From assembly GCA_947570265.1 (NCBI GenBank), contig CANOUR010000002.1, positions 23,949 through 87,948 of the forward strand: a stretch of DNA of 64,000 bases, given 5' to 3'. Both the position numbers and the translations under genes were made by a program. Numbering within the stretch: position 1 is the stretch's first letter; each line of letters opens with the position of its first letter. Source of the DNA: an uncultured Bacteroidales bacterium. GTDB lineage: Bacteria > Bacteroidota > Bacteroidia > Bacteroidales > Muribaculaceae. A model generated the notes under the pieces. That model was not told the DNA's origin. It made no database searches and worked only from the letters and a program-made list of their open reading frames with translations. Below, one piece after another: positions 42,651-52,243 of this stretch.

Positions 42651-43472
42651 ATGAAAAAAAACATATGGCTCGGATCAGTCATCGTTGCTCTAATGCTGTC
42701 ATTGGCATCATGCGGCTCACACAAAGACTCGATGTCATATTTCGATAACATACGCGACACCGGATCAGGCACTCTCGGTGACACTGAATACGGCTTGCGT
42801 ATCGTACCCGACGACGAACTGTCGATCAGCGTGACCTCAGTCAACCCGTCGGCAACGATGGTCTACAACATTCCGTCGAGTTATTCGCCTGTTCTCGACC
42901 CAAACTCGGGAGTAACCACATATTTTCCATCAGGCGCACCTCGCACATATCAGGTATCACCCAAAGGCGACATCACATTCCCGGTTCTCGGCAAGATACA
43001 CGTAGGCGGCATGACCACCGAGGAAATCGCCAACATGCTCTACGAGCGTATCAGCAAAGATGTTGATGATCCCATCATCACTGTGCAACTCGTCAACTTC
43101 CACATCAACGTGCTCGGCGAGGTGAACCGTCCGGGAGTAGTTCCATCGAGCGGAGAGCGCTTCTCAGTCCTCGATGCCATAGCACGCGCCGGCGACCTGT
43201 CGCAGTATGCCGTGCGCGACAACATTCTGCTCATCCGCGAAAACAATGGCGTGAAGGAATACCACCACCTCAACCTCAACGACTCAAAGCTTTTTGAAAG
43301 TCCCTACTTCTATCTTCAGCAGAACGACATGCTGATCGTGGAGCCCAACGACGTACGCCGGTCAAACGCACGCTACAATGTAAACAACGCTTACAAGATC
43401 CAGGTCACCTCGGCCGTGATCAGTGCATGCTCTGTGATCGCATCGCTTGTCATCGCAGTCGCCATAAAGTAA
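42651..43472 (+). CDS. wza: Polysaccharide export lipoprotein (Wza-like)
   Basis: This is the outer-membrane export channel for capsule or exopolysaccharide. The 273-residue protein has a lipobox ('LSLASC', Cys 21) and the poly-export domain ('IVPDDELSISVTSVNP' and 'YQVSPKGDITFPVLGKIHVG'). An SLBB domain ('INVLGEVNRPGVVPSSGERF') is followed by a C-terminal hydrophobic helix ('VISACSVIASLVIAVAIK'). It starts at ATG 42651; the longer frame upstream lacks a signal peptide. wzc follows 63 bp downstream. Confidence 0.93.
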   Translation: MKKNIWLGSVIVALMLSLASCGSHKDSMSYFDNIRDTGSGTLGDTEYGLRIVPDDELSISVTSVNPSATMVYNIPSSYSPVLDPNSGVTTYFPSGAPRTYQVSPKGDITFPVLGKIHVGGMTTEEIANMLYERISKDVDDPIITVQLVNFHINVLGEVNRPGVVPSSGERFSVLDAIARAGDLSQYAVRDNILLIRENNGVKEYHHLNLNDSKLFESPYFYLQQNDMLIVEPNDVRRSNARYNVNNAYKIQVTSAVISACSVIASLVIAVAIK

Positions 43473-43535
43473 CACACCTTCGGCGTAACAAACAAATCAA
43501 TCAGCACATCCACATCACTCTTCCCACCATCCAAC

Positions 43536-45872
43536 ATGAGCAACGAAAGAGACAACCAGAGTGAAATCATAGACATCCCGGGCCTGCTTCAGGAGTATGC
43601 CTCGAAATGGTATCTTTTTGTAATCTGCATAGTCGCATGCGTAGGTTTGACATACATCTACACCAAAGTGCGACAGCCACAATACTCCGTGCGCGCAAAT
43701 ATTCTCATCTCACAAGACGACGAGAAAAACTCAGCCGGAGGTCTCATGGCCAATTTCGGCGACCTCGGCAGCGTGTTCGGCACAAAAGGACAAGTGGATG
43801 ATGAAGTGTTTGTCGTCTCCTCCCACTCCGTGCTGCAGCAGACCGCCAAGGATCTAAACCTCAACAAAAAACACTACGTCAAGACCGATCTGCTGACAAA
43901 GCTGTTTAAATACACCGACTTTCCTGTCGACGTCTACACCGCTCCCGGCGTGGCCGACACACTGATGACATCCATCAAATTCCGAATCAAAGTAGACGAC
44001 GAAGGCCACATAAAAGTAACCGCACGCCACCGTGGCGACAAGATCGCCGAAGTGGAGTCCGACACCTGGCCTGTCGCGGTCAGCACTCCATTCGGAAAAT
44101 TCTATGCCGACAAGACAAAATATTTCAAACCGGGCGAAAGCCTCAAATCCGACGTCATTTTCTCAGGCTACGGAGTCGTAGCAGAGGATCTCGATGAAGA
44201 CGTCACCATCAACGTAGCCAACAAGAAGGCTAACGTAATTACGCTGTCAGTGACATCTCCCTCCACAGAGTATGCCAAAGACCTGCTCAACACCATCATC
44301 GCCAACTACAATGCCCGCGGCATAAAAGAGCGAAATCTCAAATCGCAGAAAACAGCTGAATTCATCGACTCACGGCTCGCCTTGCTCACCGGCGAACTTG
44401 AAAGCACCGAGAAAGACATCGAGAAGTTCAAGAAAGAACAGGGCATGACCGACGCCTACGCCGATGTCACCTACACCCTCACCAAGAAAAGCGCCATTGA
44501 GCAGGAACTGGTCAAAGCCCAAGCCGAGACCGAGGTGCTGAACATGCTACAGGAGTTCATCGCTGATCCGGCCAACGCTCACTCGCTGATGCCGTCGACC
44601 ACGGCAACAGCAGATGCTCAGGATGCTATCACGGCCTACAACACTGTCGTGCTCCAACGCATGGATCTGGCACGCAACGCCAAAGCCAACAACATTCCGT
44701 TAAAGAAAATCGACGAGCAGCTCGCAGCCATGCGCGCCAACCTCAACACATCGCTTGAAAAGGCACGTCAGAGTTCGGCAACCTCAGCCCGACATCTCGA
44801 AAGCCAGATCAACAACTCCAACTCACGCCTCGGCCAGATGCCCTATCAGGAACGCGTCTACCACTCCATACTGCGTCAGCAGACACTCAAAGAAGAGCTC
44901 TACATATTCCTCCTGCAGCGCCGTGAGGAGACATCCATGACACTCGCCAACTCTGTGCCCAAGGGCATAATAGTCGATGAAGCCTATTCACGCTCCGAAC
45001 CGTTAGGCATGAAAAAATCGATCATGCTGCTTCTCGCGTTCTTCGTCGGCCTGTGCCTCGCGCCGGTGATCATCTATGTGCGCAAGCTCACACGCAACAA
45101 ATTTGAAACTGCCGACGAGCTCAAGAAACTCACAAAAGTTCCCGTTCTCGGCGAGATATGCACATCGCGCTCTAACCAGACTCTTGTCGTGAAGCCCGGA
45201 AGCACATCATCGCTCAACGAACTGTTCGCCCTGTTGCGTACAAATCTCGGCATGGTGCTCAAAGGCAACGAGAAAGTTGTGTTGATGACATCAACCGTAT
45301 CGGGCGAGGGCAAATCGTTCGTTTCGATCAACCTTGCGGCTACGTTGGCCCGTCAGGGCAGCAAAGTTCTGCTCATCGGCATGGACATCCGCAAACCTAC
45401 CCTTGCCAAATACCTGCCCATACAACCCAAGTATGGTCTGACCGAGTATCTGTCAAACACCTCGATGCCGCTTTCCGACATCATTGTCCCCAACGCCGTG
45501 GCAGAAAACATGGACATCATCACAGCCGGCCCCGTACCGCCCAATCCTGGCGAGATGCTCCTGCGCCCCGAAGTCGACCAACTGTTTGAGAAACTCCGCG
45601 GCATGTACGACTACATCATTGTCGATTCCGCACCCGTCGGCATGGTGAGCGACTCCCTATCGCTCGTCCGCATAAGCGACGCCACAGTCTATGTATGCCG
45701 CGCGAACTACACCACACTGCGCGACGTGCGCTTCTTCAACGAGCTATACTCCGAGGATCGCATGCGCAAGATGACACTTGTCATCAACGGCACTTCGGCA
45801 CGCAAAGGCTATGGCTACGGCTATGGCGAAAATGTCAACCGCAGCGGGAAACACAAGAAAAAGAAAGAGTGA
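43536..45872 (+). CDS. wzc: Polysaccharide co-polymerase / tyrosine autokinase (Wzc-like)
   Basis: The 778-residue inner-membrane protein controls chain length and export. It has a first membrane helix (about 26-44), a large periplasmic Wzz domain with coiled coil ('LTGELESTEKDIEKFKKEQG') and a second helix near 497-517. The cytoplasmic BY-kinase domain has Walker A 'TSTVSGEGKSFVSINLA' (about 587-602), Walker A' 'VLLIGMDIRKPT' and Walker B 'YIIVDSAPVG'. The tail carries three Tyr in 'GYGYGYGE', likely autophosphorylation sites. Paired with the Wza gene upstream and a flippase 35 bp downstream. Confidence 0.95.
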   Translation: MSNERDNQSEIIDIPGLLQEYASKWYLFVICIVACVGLTYIYTKVRQPQYSVRANILISQDDEKNSAGGLMANFGDLGSVFGTKGQVDDEVFVVSSHSVLQQTAKDLNLNKKHYVKTDLLTKLFKYTDFPVDVYTAPGVADTLMTSIKFRIKVDDEGHIKVTARHRGDKIAEVESDTWPVAVSTPFGKFYADKTKYFKPGESLKSDVIFSGYGVVAEDLDEDVTINVANKKANVITLSVTSPSTEYAKDLLNTIIANYNARGIKERNLKSQKTAEFIDSRLALLTGELESTEKDIEKFKKEQGMTDAYADVTYTLTKKSAIEQELVKAQAETEVLNMLQEFIADPANAHSLMPSTTATADAQDAITAYNTVVLQRMDLARNAKANNIPLKKIDEQLAAMRANLNTSLEKARQSSATSARHLESQINNSNSRLGQMPYQERVYHSILRQQTLKEELYIFLLQRREETSMTLANSVPKGIIVDEAYSRSEPLGMKKSIMLLLAFFVGLCLAPVIIYVRKLTRNKFETADELKKLTKVPVLGEICTSRSNQTLVVKPGSTSSLNELFALLRTNLGMVLKGNEKVVLMTSTVSGEGKSFVSINLAATLARQGSKVLLIGMDIRKPTLAKYLPIQPKYGLTEYLSNTSMPLSDIIVPNAVAENMDIITAGPVPPNPGEMLLRPEVDQLFEKLRGMYDYIIVDSAPVGMVSDSLSLVRISDATVYVCRANYTTLRDVRFFNELYSEDRMRKMTLVINGTSARKGYGYGYGENVNRSGKHKKKKE

Positions 45873-45907
45873 CCTGCCGGCAATAGATCACCTCACACCG
45901 CACACAG

Positions 45908-47350
45908 ATGAAATCGCAGGCTAATGTCTACAAATGGAGCACTATTGACCGTGTGTGCAACACGGCCATAACCTTTGGCGGCAATATCGCGCTCGCGCGC
46001 CTGCTATCGCCCGACGATTTCGGACTGCTGGCAATGGTGGCGATATTCACCGCCATCGCCTACAACATATCGAGCTGCGGCATGAGCGACGGCATCATCA
46101 AGAAGCTTCATCCTACCGCTGAAGACTATTCCACCGTATTCACATTCAACGCCTTGTCGGGCGTGATATTCTGCGTGCTGTTCATTGTCACGGCACGTCC
46201 GATAGCGAATTTCTTCCACCAGCCCGCACTTGTCGGCATAATGTGGGCAATCGGCATATGCTTTGTGTTTCAGGTGCTGTGGTTCATTCAAGAAACCAAG
46301 CTCCGGAAACAGCTCGACATGAAGAAGATCGCCATAGTCCGCGTGAGTGCGTCGGCATCAGCCGTCGGGCTGGGCATAGCGCTCGCCATATGCGGATACG
46401 GCTACTGGGGACTCGTATCGTGCCGCATATTCCTATCGGTATTCCTGTTTGTTTACTATGTGATGGCAACCCGTTGGATTCCTCGTCTGGGATTCTACCG
46501 CAACTCATTCAGGGAGATGTTTGGCTTCGGCGTAAACCTCATGCTGGCCTACATAATAAACCAAGTGAGCCGCAATATCAACACATTTGTCCTCGGACGC
46601 TTCAGCCCATCGGAATCCGGTATATTCTCGCAAGCACAGAAAATGGAGGAAGTGCCATATTCGATGATCGACAACATCATCAACTCCTCATTCTTCGCCA
46701 TTATTTCCAATGAAAGCGACCGCGACAAACGGCGGAAGCTATCCACCCAGATGCTCGGGTGGATGACTACGATGACTGTGACCGTCGGACTGCTGCTTAC
46801 ACTGCTTGCCGGCCCCGGATTTCACTTGCTTTTCGGCGAGAAATGGGATGGAGCCGTTCCGGTGTTCCGCATATTGATTTTCTTCGGCATAGGATCTGCC
46901 ATAAAATATTATTTTCAGGCTGTAATGAAGTCATATGGCCTGACACGACGGATACTACAGCTTACCGTGGTGGAGATTATCATCCAACTTGGGCTTCTTG
47001 CCACACTTTTCAGATACGGAATGATCTGGATAGCATGGACTCAGGTTGCAGGCGTGGTTCTCATTCTCGCATTCTATGCACGTGAATACTGTATCATCGA
47101 GCAAATCAGCTTCATGAAAATGGCACACATAGCCGTGCGCGACCTGCTGATACCTATGATAGCATTCGCCATCACCGCTGCAGGCTATTGGATGTGGGAC
47201 GGAGTGCTCAACTCATTTCTCAGTTGCCTGCTCACACTGAGCTGTTTCTCCGCATTCGCGATGCTGCTTTGGGAACTTCATCCCAATCCCATGTACCTGC
47301 GCTACCGCAATGCACTGCTGTCACGCATCAGATCTGACAAGCGAGCGTAG
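45908..47350 (+). CDS. Lipid-linked oligosaccharide flippase (Wzx/PST type)
   Basis: The 480-residue protein has about 12-14 membrane helices and the polysaccharide-transport pattern: 'TIDRVCNTAITFGGNIALAR', 'LLSPDDFGLLAMVAIFTAIA' and a repeated second half ('FSPSESGIFSQAQKMEEVPY'). It should flip undecaprenyl-linked repeat units to the periplasm for polymerisation. Its last 30 bp overlap the convergent glycosyltransferase gene. Confidence 0.9.
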   Translation: MKSQANVYKWSTIDRVCNTAITFGGNIALARLLSPDDFGLLAMVAIFTAIAYNISSCGMSDGIIKKLHPTAEDYSTVFTFNALSGVIFCVLFIVTARPIANFFHQPALVGIMWAIGICFVFQVLWFIQETKLRKQLDMKKIAIVRVSASASAVGLGIALAICGYGYWGLVSCRIFLSVFLFVYYVMATRWIPRLGFYRNSFREMFGFGVNLMLAYIINQVSRNINTFVLGRFSPSESGIFSQAQKMEEVPYSMIDNIINSSFFAIISNESDRDKRRKLSTQMLGWMTTMTVTVGLLLTLLAGPGFHLLFGEKWDGAVPVFRILIFFGIGSAIKYYFQAVMKSYGLTRRILQLTVVEIIIQLGLLATLFRYGMIWIAWTQVAGVVLILAFYAREYCIIEQISFMKMAHIAVRDLLIPMIAFAITAAGYWMWDGVLNSFLSCLLTLSCFSAFAMLLWELHPNPMYLRYRNALLSRIRSDKRA

Positions 47351-48205
47351 CAGATTGACCACCGGAGCAAAGACAAGCAACCGACGGACGTGCCGAGGCA
47401 ACGGCGTGATATAGCGTGTGTCGGAGATCCGCGACGTCCAGCGTTTCCACTGCGCCACAAGTTTCACCCGCTTCAAAAGTGGCATATGCCCAAGTTCCAG
47501 CGCCTTTGCATTAGCCCAAGCCGCACCCATCGGATTCCGCTCATGCAGCAGCGCCACCTTGGCTGTCAATCCGTCGGCCTGATAATCACAAACATAAATC
47601 GGGTCATTGGTATACCTCATCAGATAATCCGTGCCTATCTGCTGCCAGACTGGCCCTTCCCTGACAAATTTCTCTCCGGGGAACTCTGGGAAGCGATAAC
47701 GTCGCATCACATCCGTAGCCACCACTTCAGCACGGTCACCCTCGATGCCCAACACCACACGATACTGCTCATGATGCAGATCGCGGCTTTCGAAATCGAC
47801 AGGCGTTCCCACGGTCTTGCCATCGGGGTGTATGCGCAAAGCCACCAATCCCGCAATACCGTCTTCGGGACTGACATCTGCAAGCCGGCCACGCATTACT
47901 GCCACAGCATCGTCAACCAGATAGTCATCGGAATCGAGTATGGTGAACCACTCGCCACAAGCCTCCTTCACACCTACATTGACAGCCCGGTGCTTACCAC
48001 CATTGACGGTGCGCACTACACGGATAGCAAACGGTGCGCTGTGCTCTGCCACTATGCGGTCGATCACTGCGGGAGTGTCGTCAGTCGAACCGTCGTCCAC
48101 CACGAGCCACTCAAAATCCATATCGGTCTGCCGGCACAGACTCTCGTAGGCTCGCCGCAGCAATGCGCCACGATTGTAAACCGGTGTGAAAACTGTCAGC
48201 AACAT
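47321..48205 (-). CDS. Glycosyltransferase family 2
   Basis: The 294-residue soluble GT-A enzyme begins with the family motif 'LTVFTPVYNRGALLRRAYES' and has 'FEWLVVDDGSTDDTPAVIDR' and the DXD-like 'WFTILDSDDYLVDDAV'. Its donor and acceptor are unknown. The -7 box TAACTTTG lies 7 nt before the ATG, predicting a leaderless mRNA. It is transcribed divergently from the polymerase/ligase gene and convergently with the flippase. Confidence 0.92.
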   Translation of the reverse strand: MLLTVFTPVYNRGALLRRAYESLCRQTDMDFEWLVVDDGSTDDTPAVIDRIVAEHSAPFAIRVVRTVNGGKHRAVNVGVKEACGEWFTILDSDDYLVDDAVAVMRGRLADVSPEDGIAGLVALRIHPDGKTVGTPVDFESRDLHHEQYRVVLGIEGDRAEVVATDVMRRYRFPEFPGEKFVREGPVWQQIGTDYLMRYTNDPIYVCDYQADGLTAKVALLHERNPMGAAWANAKALELGHMPLLKRVKLVAQWKRWTSRISDTRYITPLPRHVRRLLVFAPVVNLLRSLVRSDA

Positions 48206-48212
48206 ACATCGG

Positions 48213-48220
48213 CAAAGTTA
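48213..48220 (-). promoter_or_regulatory. -7 box TAACTTTG of the family 2 glycosyltransferase
   Basis: Exact TAnnTTTG on the minus strand, with 7 nt to the ATG at 48205. No good -33 element is seen. Confidence 0.5.
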
Positions 48221-48283
48221 CGCTTTTTTCGCAGGAATCGCCACAATCACCCGCCATTACGGCATTACAACCGATTTTTTTCG

Positions 48284-48291
48284 TAATTTTG
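48284..48291 (+). promoter_or_regulatory. -7 box TAATTTTG of the polymerase/ligase gene
   Basis: Exact TAnnTTTG on the plus strand, with 7 nt to the ATG at 48299. It mirrors the divergent box at 48213-48220 inside a 93-bp gap. Confidence 0.5.
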
Positions 48292-48298
48292 CCCCGCT

Positions 48299-49744
48299 AT
48301 GACAGAAACAGTCACCACCATAAAAACAGATGACAAACCTGACGGGCAGGAGCGCAAGGCTAAAGAGCTGCTTGAGGCTCCGGCATCGACATGGCTATGG
48401 TCGCTCGGTTTCCTGCTTTCGCTGTCACTTGCCGGTCTTTCATTCTACCCGGCATTTATCTTCACCGCCTTTATCCTCCTAAACCGATTTTTCAAAAACC
48501 GCTATGACTTCCTTGTCATGGTGGCTATCTTCGCCACCAGTCCGGGATTTGTCCACGCCGACGTCATAAAATTCAACATTGTCGACCTTTTGCTCGCGCT
48601 ATCGTGCATAGGATTGGTATTCTACCGCAAGAACGTGATGATAAAGAAGGTGACGATATGCATTTTCGCCTATATTCTGTTCCTGTTCGGCATGTCGATG
48701 CTCAGCGACGAGACATTAGCCATACAGGTGCTCACCATCAGGCAATATGCATCAATAATTTTGTTCATACTTCCGCTCTGGCTATTCGCCAACCGAGACT
48801 TCGACCCCGACGAGCTATTCCGCCGGGTAATAGTCTATCTTTTATGGATCAGCCTGTTTTATGCTATCGACGGATTTATTTTCAGCGGATGGGTGCTTCT
48901 GCCCGGCACATTCTCGTCCCACGAGACACTGTCGACATTCTGGGACATCCATTGGCAACCATTCTCAACATATTTCCCCCGCAAATATCCGAGCGCCATA
49001 TTCATTGTGATACTTGCGGCCTATCCTCTTGCCCGTCGATTCAAGCTGAAATGGTGGCAGTGGGCGATAATCATCATCGCATTCGCAGCAACCCGCACTA
49101 TGACTGTGATCGGAGCATTCGTCATCACATATGTGACCTTTCAAGGTCGCTTCAAACAATTTGCCAAATACTGTGTCTTAGCCGCCATAGCCCTGTCCGC
49201 ACTCTATTTCGTCGACAATGCCACCGGCGGTTTCATGCGCATATCATCAACAGTCGACCAGCTCACGGCCGTCAACTCGGCAGGCGACAGCGAGGATCTC
49301 GCCGAATTCGGCACGGGACGTATGGGTCAGATATTACCTAAATATGAAGCGCTTGTCGAGCAGAACTGCCTCGCGCAAGGATTCGGCTTCATTCATCCCA
49401 CAAAGACACTGCTGCCACGGTATCAGATACACAACGAATATTATTCCGACATATCGCTCGCCGATGAAAATGCAGCATATGTAGAGGTCACACAGTTCAA
49501 TGCCGTCCTCCACATCGGTTTGATCGGACTCATTGTGCAGTCGGCATTCTACATCTATCTTTTTTTCCTGCTCAAACCCGGACGCCTCGCACAATTCTAC
49601 CTCTCGACATTGCTTATGGCATCGGTGATGGGTCTGGGAGGATTTGGCGGACTCACCCAGAGCGACAGTCTCACATATGTCGCGATCGCACTTGGAGCAG
49701 CGCTACTCGAAGCCCGCCCCAAGCGCACCATGCTCATACGATAG
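48299..49744 (+). CDS. O-antigen polymerase/ligase-like membrane protein
   Basis: The 481-residue protein has a cytoplasmic N-terminus and about 11 membrane helices with a large periplasmic loop between the later ones (about residues 305-405, 'GFMRISSTVDQLTAVNSAGD' to 'ISLADENAAYVEVTQFN'). That is the topology of Wzy polymerases and WaaL ligases. The two cannot be told apart without structure comparison. It probably polymerises or attaches the polysaccharide exported by the Wza/Wzc pair. The convergent ATP-grasp gene overlaps its last 11 bp. Confidence 0.8.
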   Translation: MTETVTTIKTDDKPDGQERKAKELLEAPASTWLWSLGFLLSLSLAGLSFYPAFIFTAFILLNRFFKNRYDFLVMVAIFATSPGFVHADVIKFNIVDLLLALSCIGLVFYRKNVMIKKVTICIFAYILFLFGMSMLSDETLAIQVLTIRQYASIILFILPLWLFANRDFDPDELFRRVIVYLLWISLFYAIDGFIFSGWVLLPGTFSSHETLSTFWDIHWQPFSTYFPRKYPSAIFIVILAAYPLARRFKLKWWQWAIIIIAFAATRTMTVIGAFVITYVTFQGRFKQFAKYCVLAAIALSALYFVDNATGGFMRISSTVDQLTAVNSAGDSEDLAEFGTGRMGQILPKYEALVEQNCLAQGFGFIHPTKTLLPRYQIHNEYYSDISLADENAAYVEVTQFNAVLHIGLIGLIVQSAFYIYLFFLLKPGRLAQFYLSTLLMASVMGLGGFGGLTQSDSLTYVAIALGAALLEARPKRTMLIR

Positions 49745-50657
49745 GTAATCGTAGCCATTCTCCGGCTCTGTAGTCAAGTTCGTCAGGTTCGAATGGCACG
49801 TTACCGGAAAAATGGAAGAATGTAAATTCGCCAAAATACACCTGACCATTGATCTCATAAAAGTCGATCCTTACATGAGGATGTCCTTTTGACAGTTTAG
49901 CTGCCAGACACTTCATCTCATCAAATTTCACAGGGCGCTCCACTGGTTTTGTCGCATTTGGATGTCCTTGCCTTACAGGAATATGATTGAAATCAGCATC
50001 AAAAAAATCAAACCTTGTATCCACCGGTCGATCCGTAGCGACAAACATAAATTTCACATCCCCGTCAAAGCAAAAAAACTTATAGTCGATAAGTATGGGC
50101 TGTCGGGCATCAGTCATCAATGGCTCCGCAATTATACGAGGTGAGACATATAGATACGGATATTCGCGATACTGCATATAATAACTTGTCCTCAAAGCCT
50201 TATCCAACTGGCGAACTATTTTAGTACGATCTATCACAGATTTATCGCGGCATATCACCACACTCCCGGAATCATGCGTACATTTGAGCACAAAACTGTC
50301 GGGAAGTACATCAAAATCAATATCTTCCGCCCGATTCCACACTCCAAGAGTAGGGATCAGGTACTGCTTCCCGATCATCGCCGCCACAGTATCTTTTACT
50401 TTATACTTGTCAACCAACTCACCAAGTTGCGGTCTGCGACAATTTATCTTTAGCCACTGAAGCTTTTCATTAAATGTCTTCGGATTATCAAGATCCAACT
50501 TTTTACCCATATTCAGGCGGTAGCTCCACCGCAAATATGTGGCATCATCTTTTATCAAGGGGGATACCATGCGTAACACACGCCCCATCACACGTCGGAC
50601 AACATGTGGTTCTTTGAATTTATTTATGAATGACATGGAAAAGATCGTATGTTTCAC
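49734..50657 (-). CDS. TupA-like ATP-grasp protein
   Basis: The 307-residue protein matches the TupA-like ATP-grasp family. It has 'NPKTFNEKLQWLKINCRRPQ', 'LVDKYKVKDTVAAMIGKQYL' and 'FVLKCTHDSGSVVICRDK', with the ATP-binding end 'VRIDFYEINGQVYFGEFTFF'. Members are thought to ligate amino acids to glycans, as in teichuronopeptide synthesis, and commonly lie in capsule loci. It might therefore decorate the surface glycan. Its start overlaps the stop of the GT4 gene by 4 bp, which supports the ATG at 50657. Confidence 0.87.
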   Translation of the reverse strand: MKHTIFSMSFINKFKEPHVVRRVMGRVLRMVSPLIKDDATYLRWSYRLNMGKKLDLDNPKTFNEKLQWLKINCRRPQLGELVDKYKVKDTVAAMIGKQYLIPTLGVWNRAEDIDFDVLPDSFVLKCTHDSGSVVICRDKSVIDRTKIVRQLDKALRTSYYMQYREYPYLYVSPRIIAEPLMTDARQPILIDYKFFCFDGDVKFMFVATDRPVDTRFDFFDADFNHIPVRQGHPNATKPVERPVKFDEMKCLAAKLSKGHPHVRIDFYEINGQVYFGEFTFFHFSGNVPFEPDELDYRAGEWLRLPIV

Positions 50658-51715
50658 AATTTTGCATACTCATCGAGATATTTCATGGCAGTACGACGAA
50701 TGTCGTAAAGATCGTGCACACGCTTTACGGCATCATCAACCATTGCGGCATCAAAACCGCACTCAAGCACATGTAAGATCACCTCTGCTAATGCAGATGC
50801 ATCACCCGAAACAAACCTCAAGCCATAACGGCCATCATCAATTATTTCCATCGGGCCATCGCAACCCGACACCATAACAGGCACACGTGCCGCCATTGCC
50901 TCGGCAACCGTAAGGCCAAATCCATCAAAGCGCGAAGGCTGAACAAGCATATTGTAATCAGCCAGATGTTTAAAAACAAACTCCTGGGACTTATTGCCCT
51001 CGAACACAACAATGTCAACCACGCCTCTATCTGCCACAAGACGGCGAAGCACCGGCTCATCATCACCATCTCCTATAAGATGGATCTCAAAACCGCCAAC
51101 ACCGCGCTTGCGCAATATGGATGCCGCCTCGATAAGCAGATCATGTCCTTTTTTATACATGTCGAAACGCCCGACCTGCACAATCTTAAGCGTTTCTCCA
51201 CAACCGGGTGTCCACAAATTTTGCGATTGAGTAAATAAACCTGCATCAATACCATTTGTCACCACAATCGAATCGCGCCCAAGCTTCGAACGCAAATCAT
51301 CATGCACATAATGGGAAATAGCATAGATGCGAGAGAAGTAAGGTAGTGTGGGATAACGCCGATCCGCATCCGGAACTGAATCATGGAAGGTTAATACAAC
51401 CCTGCGATGATATAGCGAAAATGGCAGCAAATAGCCCAACCGCCAATGGTGAGCATGTATCACATCCGGATCAATCCTACGCAAAGTCATTGCCAATTTC
51501 AATGCGTAGGGTAGCGAAGCATGCCCTACCGGACGCCCCACGCGGCGGACTTTGACAGACGGCGACAATCTACTCATCACACCATCGTCAAACATATCAT
51601 TGACAACCACGATACTTACATCATGGCCTAACGCCACCTGAACGTTTGCTATATTTACAAGCATCGTTTCGATGCCTCCGGTGGTCATTCCCCACACCAC
51701 ATGGGCTATTTTCAT
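50654..51715 (-). CDS. Glycosyltransferase family 4
   Basis: This 353-residue GT-B enzyme begins with the family's N-terminal motif 'KIAHVVWGMTTGGIETMLVN'. 'DVIHAHHWRLGYLLPFSL' and 'LKIVQVGRFDMYKKGHDLLI' follow, with the donor-site motif 'QPSRFDGFGLTVAEAMAARV' (E..AxxxE pattern). It transfers a sugar from an NDP-sugar with retention; the specificity is unknown. First of a two-gene minus-strand unit with the ATP-grasp gene. A one-mismatch -7 box (TAACTTTA) lies about 17 nt upstream. Confidence 0.92.
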   Translation of the reverse strand: MKIAHVVWGMTTGGIETMLVNIANVQVALGHDVSIVVVNDMFDDGVMSRLSPSVKVRRVGRPVGHASLPYALKLAMTLRRIDPDVIHAHHWRLGYLLPFSLYHRRVVLTFHDSVPDADRRYPTLPYFSRIYAISHYVHDDLRSKLGRDSIVVTNGIDAGLFTQSQNLWTPGCGETLKIVQVGRFDMYKKGHDLLIEAASILRKRGVGGFEIHLIGDGDDEPVLRRLVADRGVVDIVVFEGNKSQEFVFKHLADYNMLVQPSRFDGFGLTVAEAMAARVPVMVSGCDGPMEIIDDGRYGLRFVSGDASALAEVILHVLECGFDAAMVDDAVKRVHDLYDIRRTAMKYLDEYAKL

Positions 51716-51897
51716 GACACAATAATTTTATGTAAAGTTATACATTTTCGATCACTTCACAAAATAGCCCGCCTCTTGGGCGAGACACCCAATACGAAAA
51801 TCAGCAGCGAACACTCACCGATCAGCACTACCATCAAAATATGTTTTATCCTGATTGAAAATGCTAAAAAAATGCGGGCGCATTGGAAAATAATTCC

Positions 51898-51905
51898 TAC
51901 TTTTG
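51898..51905 (+). promoter_or_regulatory. -7 box TACTTTTG of the zapB-like gene
   Basis: Exact TAnnTTTG, 19 nt before the ATG at 51925. It excludes the longer frame that begins upstream of it. Confidence 0.5.
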
Positions 51906-51924
51906 TGCAAATTTGGTAATCGAT

Positions 51925-52218
51925 ATGGCCACCGACCTACAGACGCGTCTCAACTCGCTCAAAGCCAAAACACAGGTGCTCGTTGAGAAATATGCCGCAT
52001 TGGAGGACGAACGCCGTCGTCTGGAAGCTATGCTTGCCGAACGCGACGAGGCCATAGGGCAGCGCGACCGGATCATCTCCGACCTGCAAAGCCGCATCGG
52101 ATATCTCAAGGCATCAGTGACGGTCAGCCCGTCGCGCGAGGATGTCGAACAGACACGAAGCCTGATTGCCGGATTAGTGCGGGAAATCGACAAGTGTATC
52201 CTGGACTTGACAGACTGA
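51925..52218 (+). CDS. Small coiled-coil protein beside zapA (ZapB-like)
   Basis: The 97-residue protein is a single long helix with heptad pattern from about residue 5 to 60 ('LNSLKAKTQVLVEKYAALED', 'ERRRLEAMLAERDEAIGQR'). A short Pro/Ser break and a second helix ('LIAGLVREIDKCILDL') follow. It has no signal peptide. Its position directly before zapA suggests a cell-division coiled coil such as ZapB, but sequence similarity to proteobacterial ZapB cannot be claimed by eye. Confidence 0.7.
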   Translation: MATDLQTRLNSLKAKTQVLVEKYAALEDERRRLEAMLAERDEAIGQRDRIISDLQSRIGYLKASVTVSPSREDVEQTRSLIAGLVREIDKCILDLTD

Positions 52219-52243
52219 CACCCTCGACAGAAAAGGACACACG

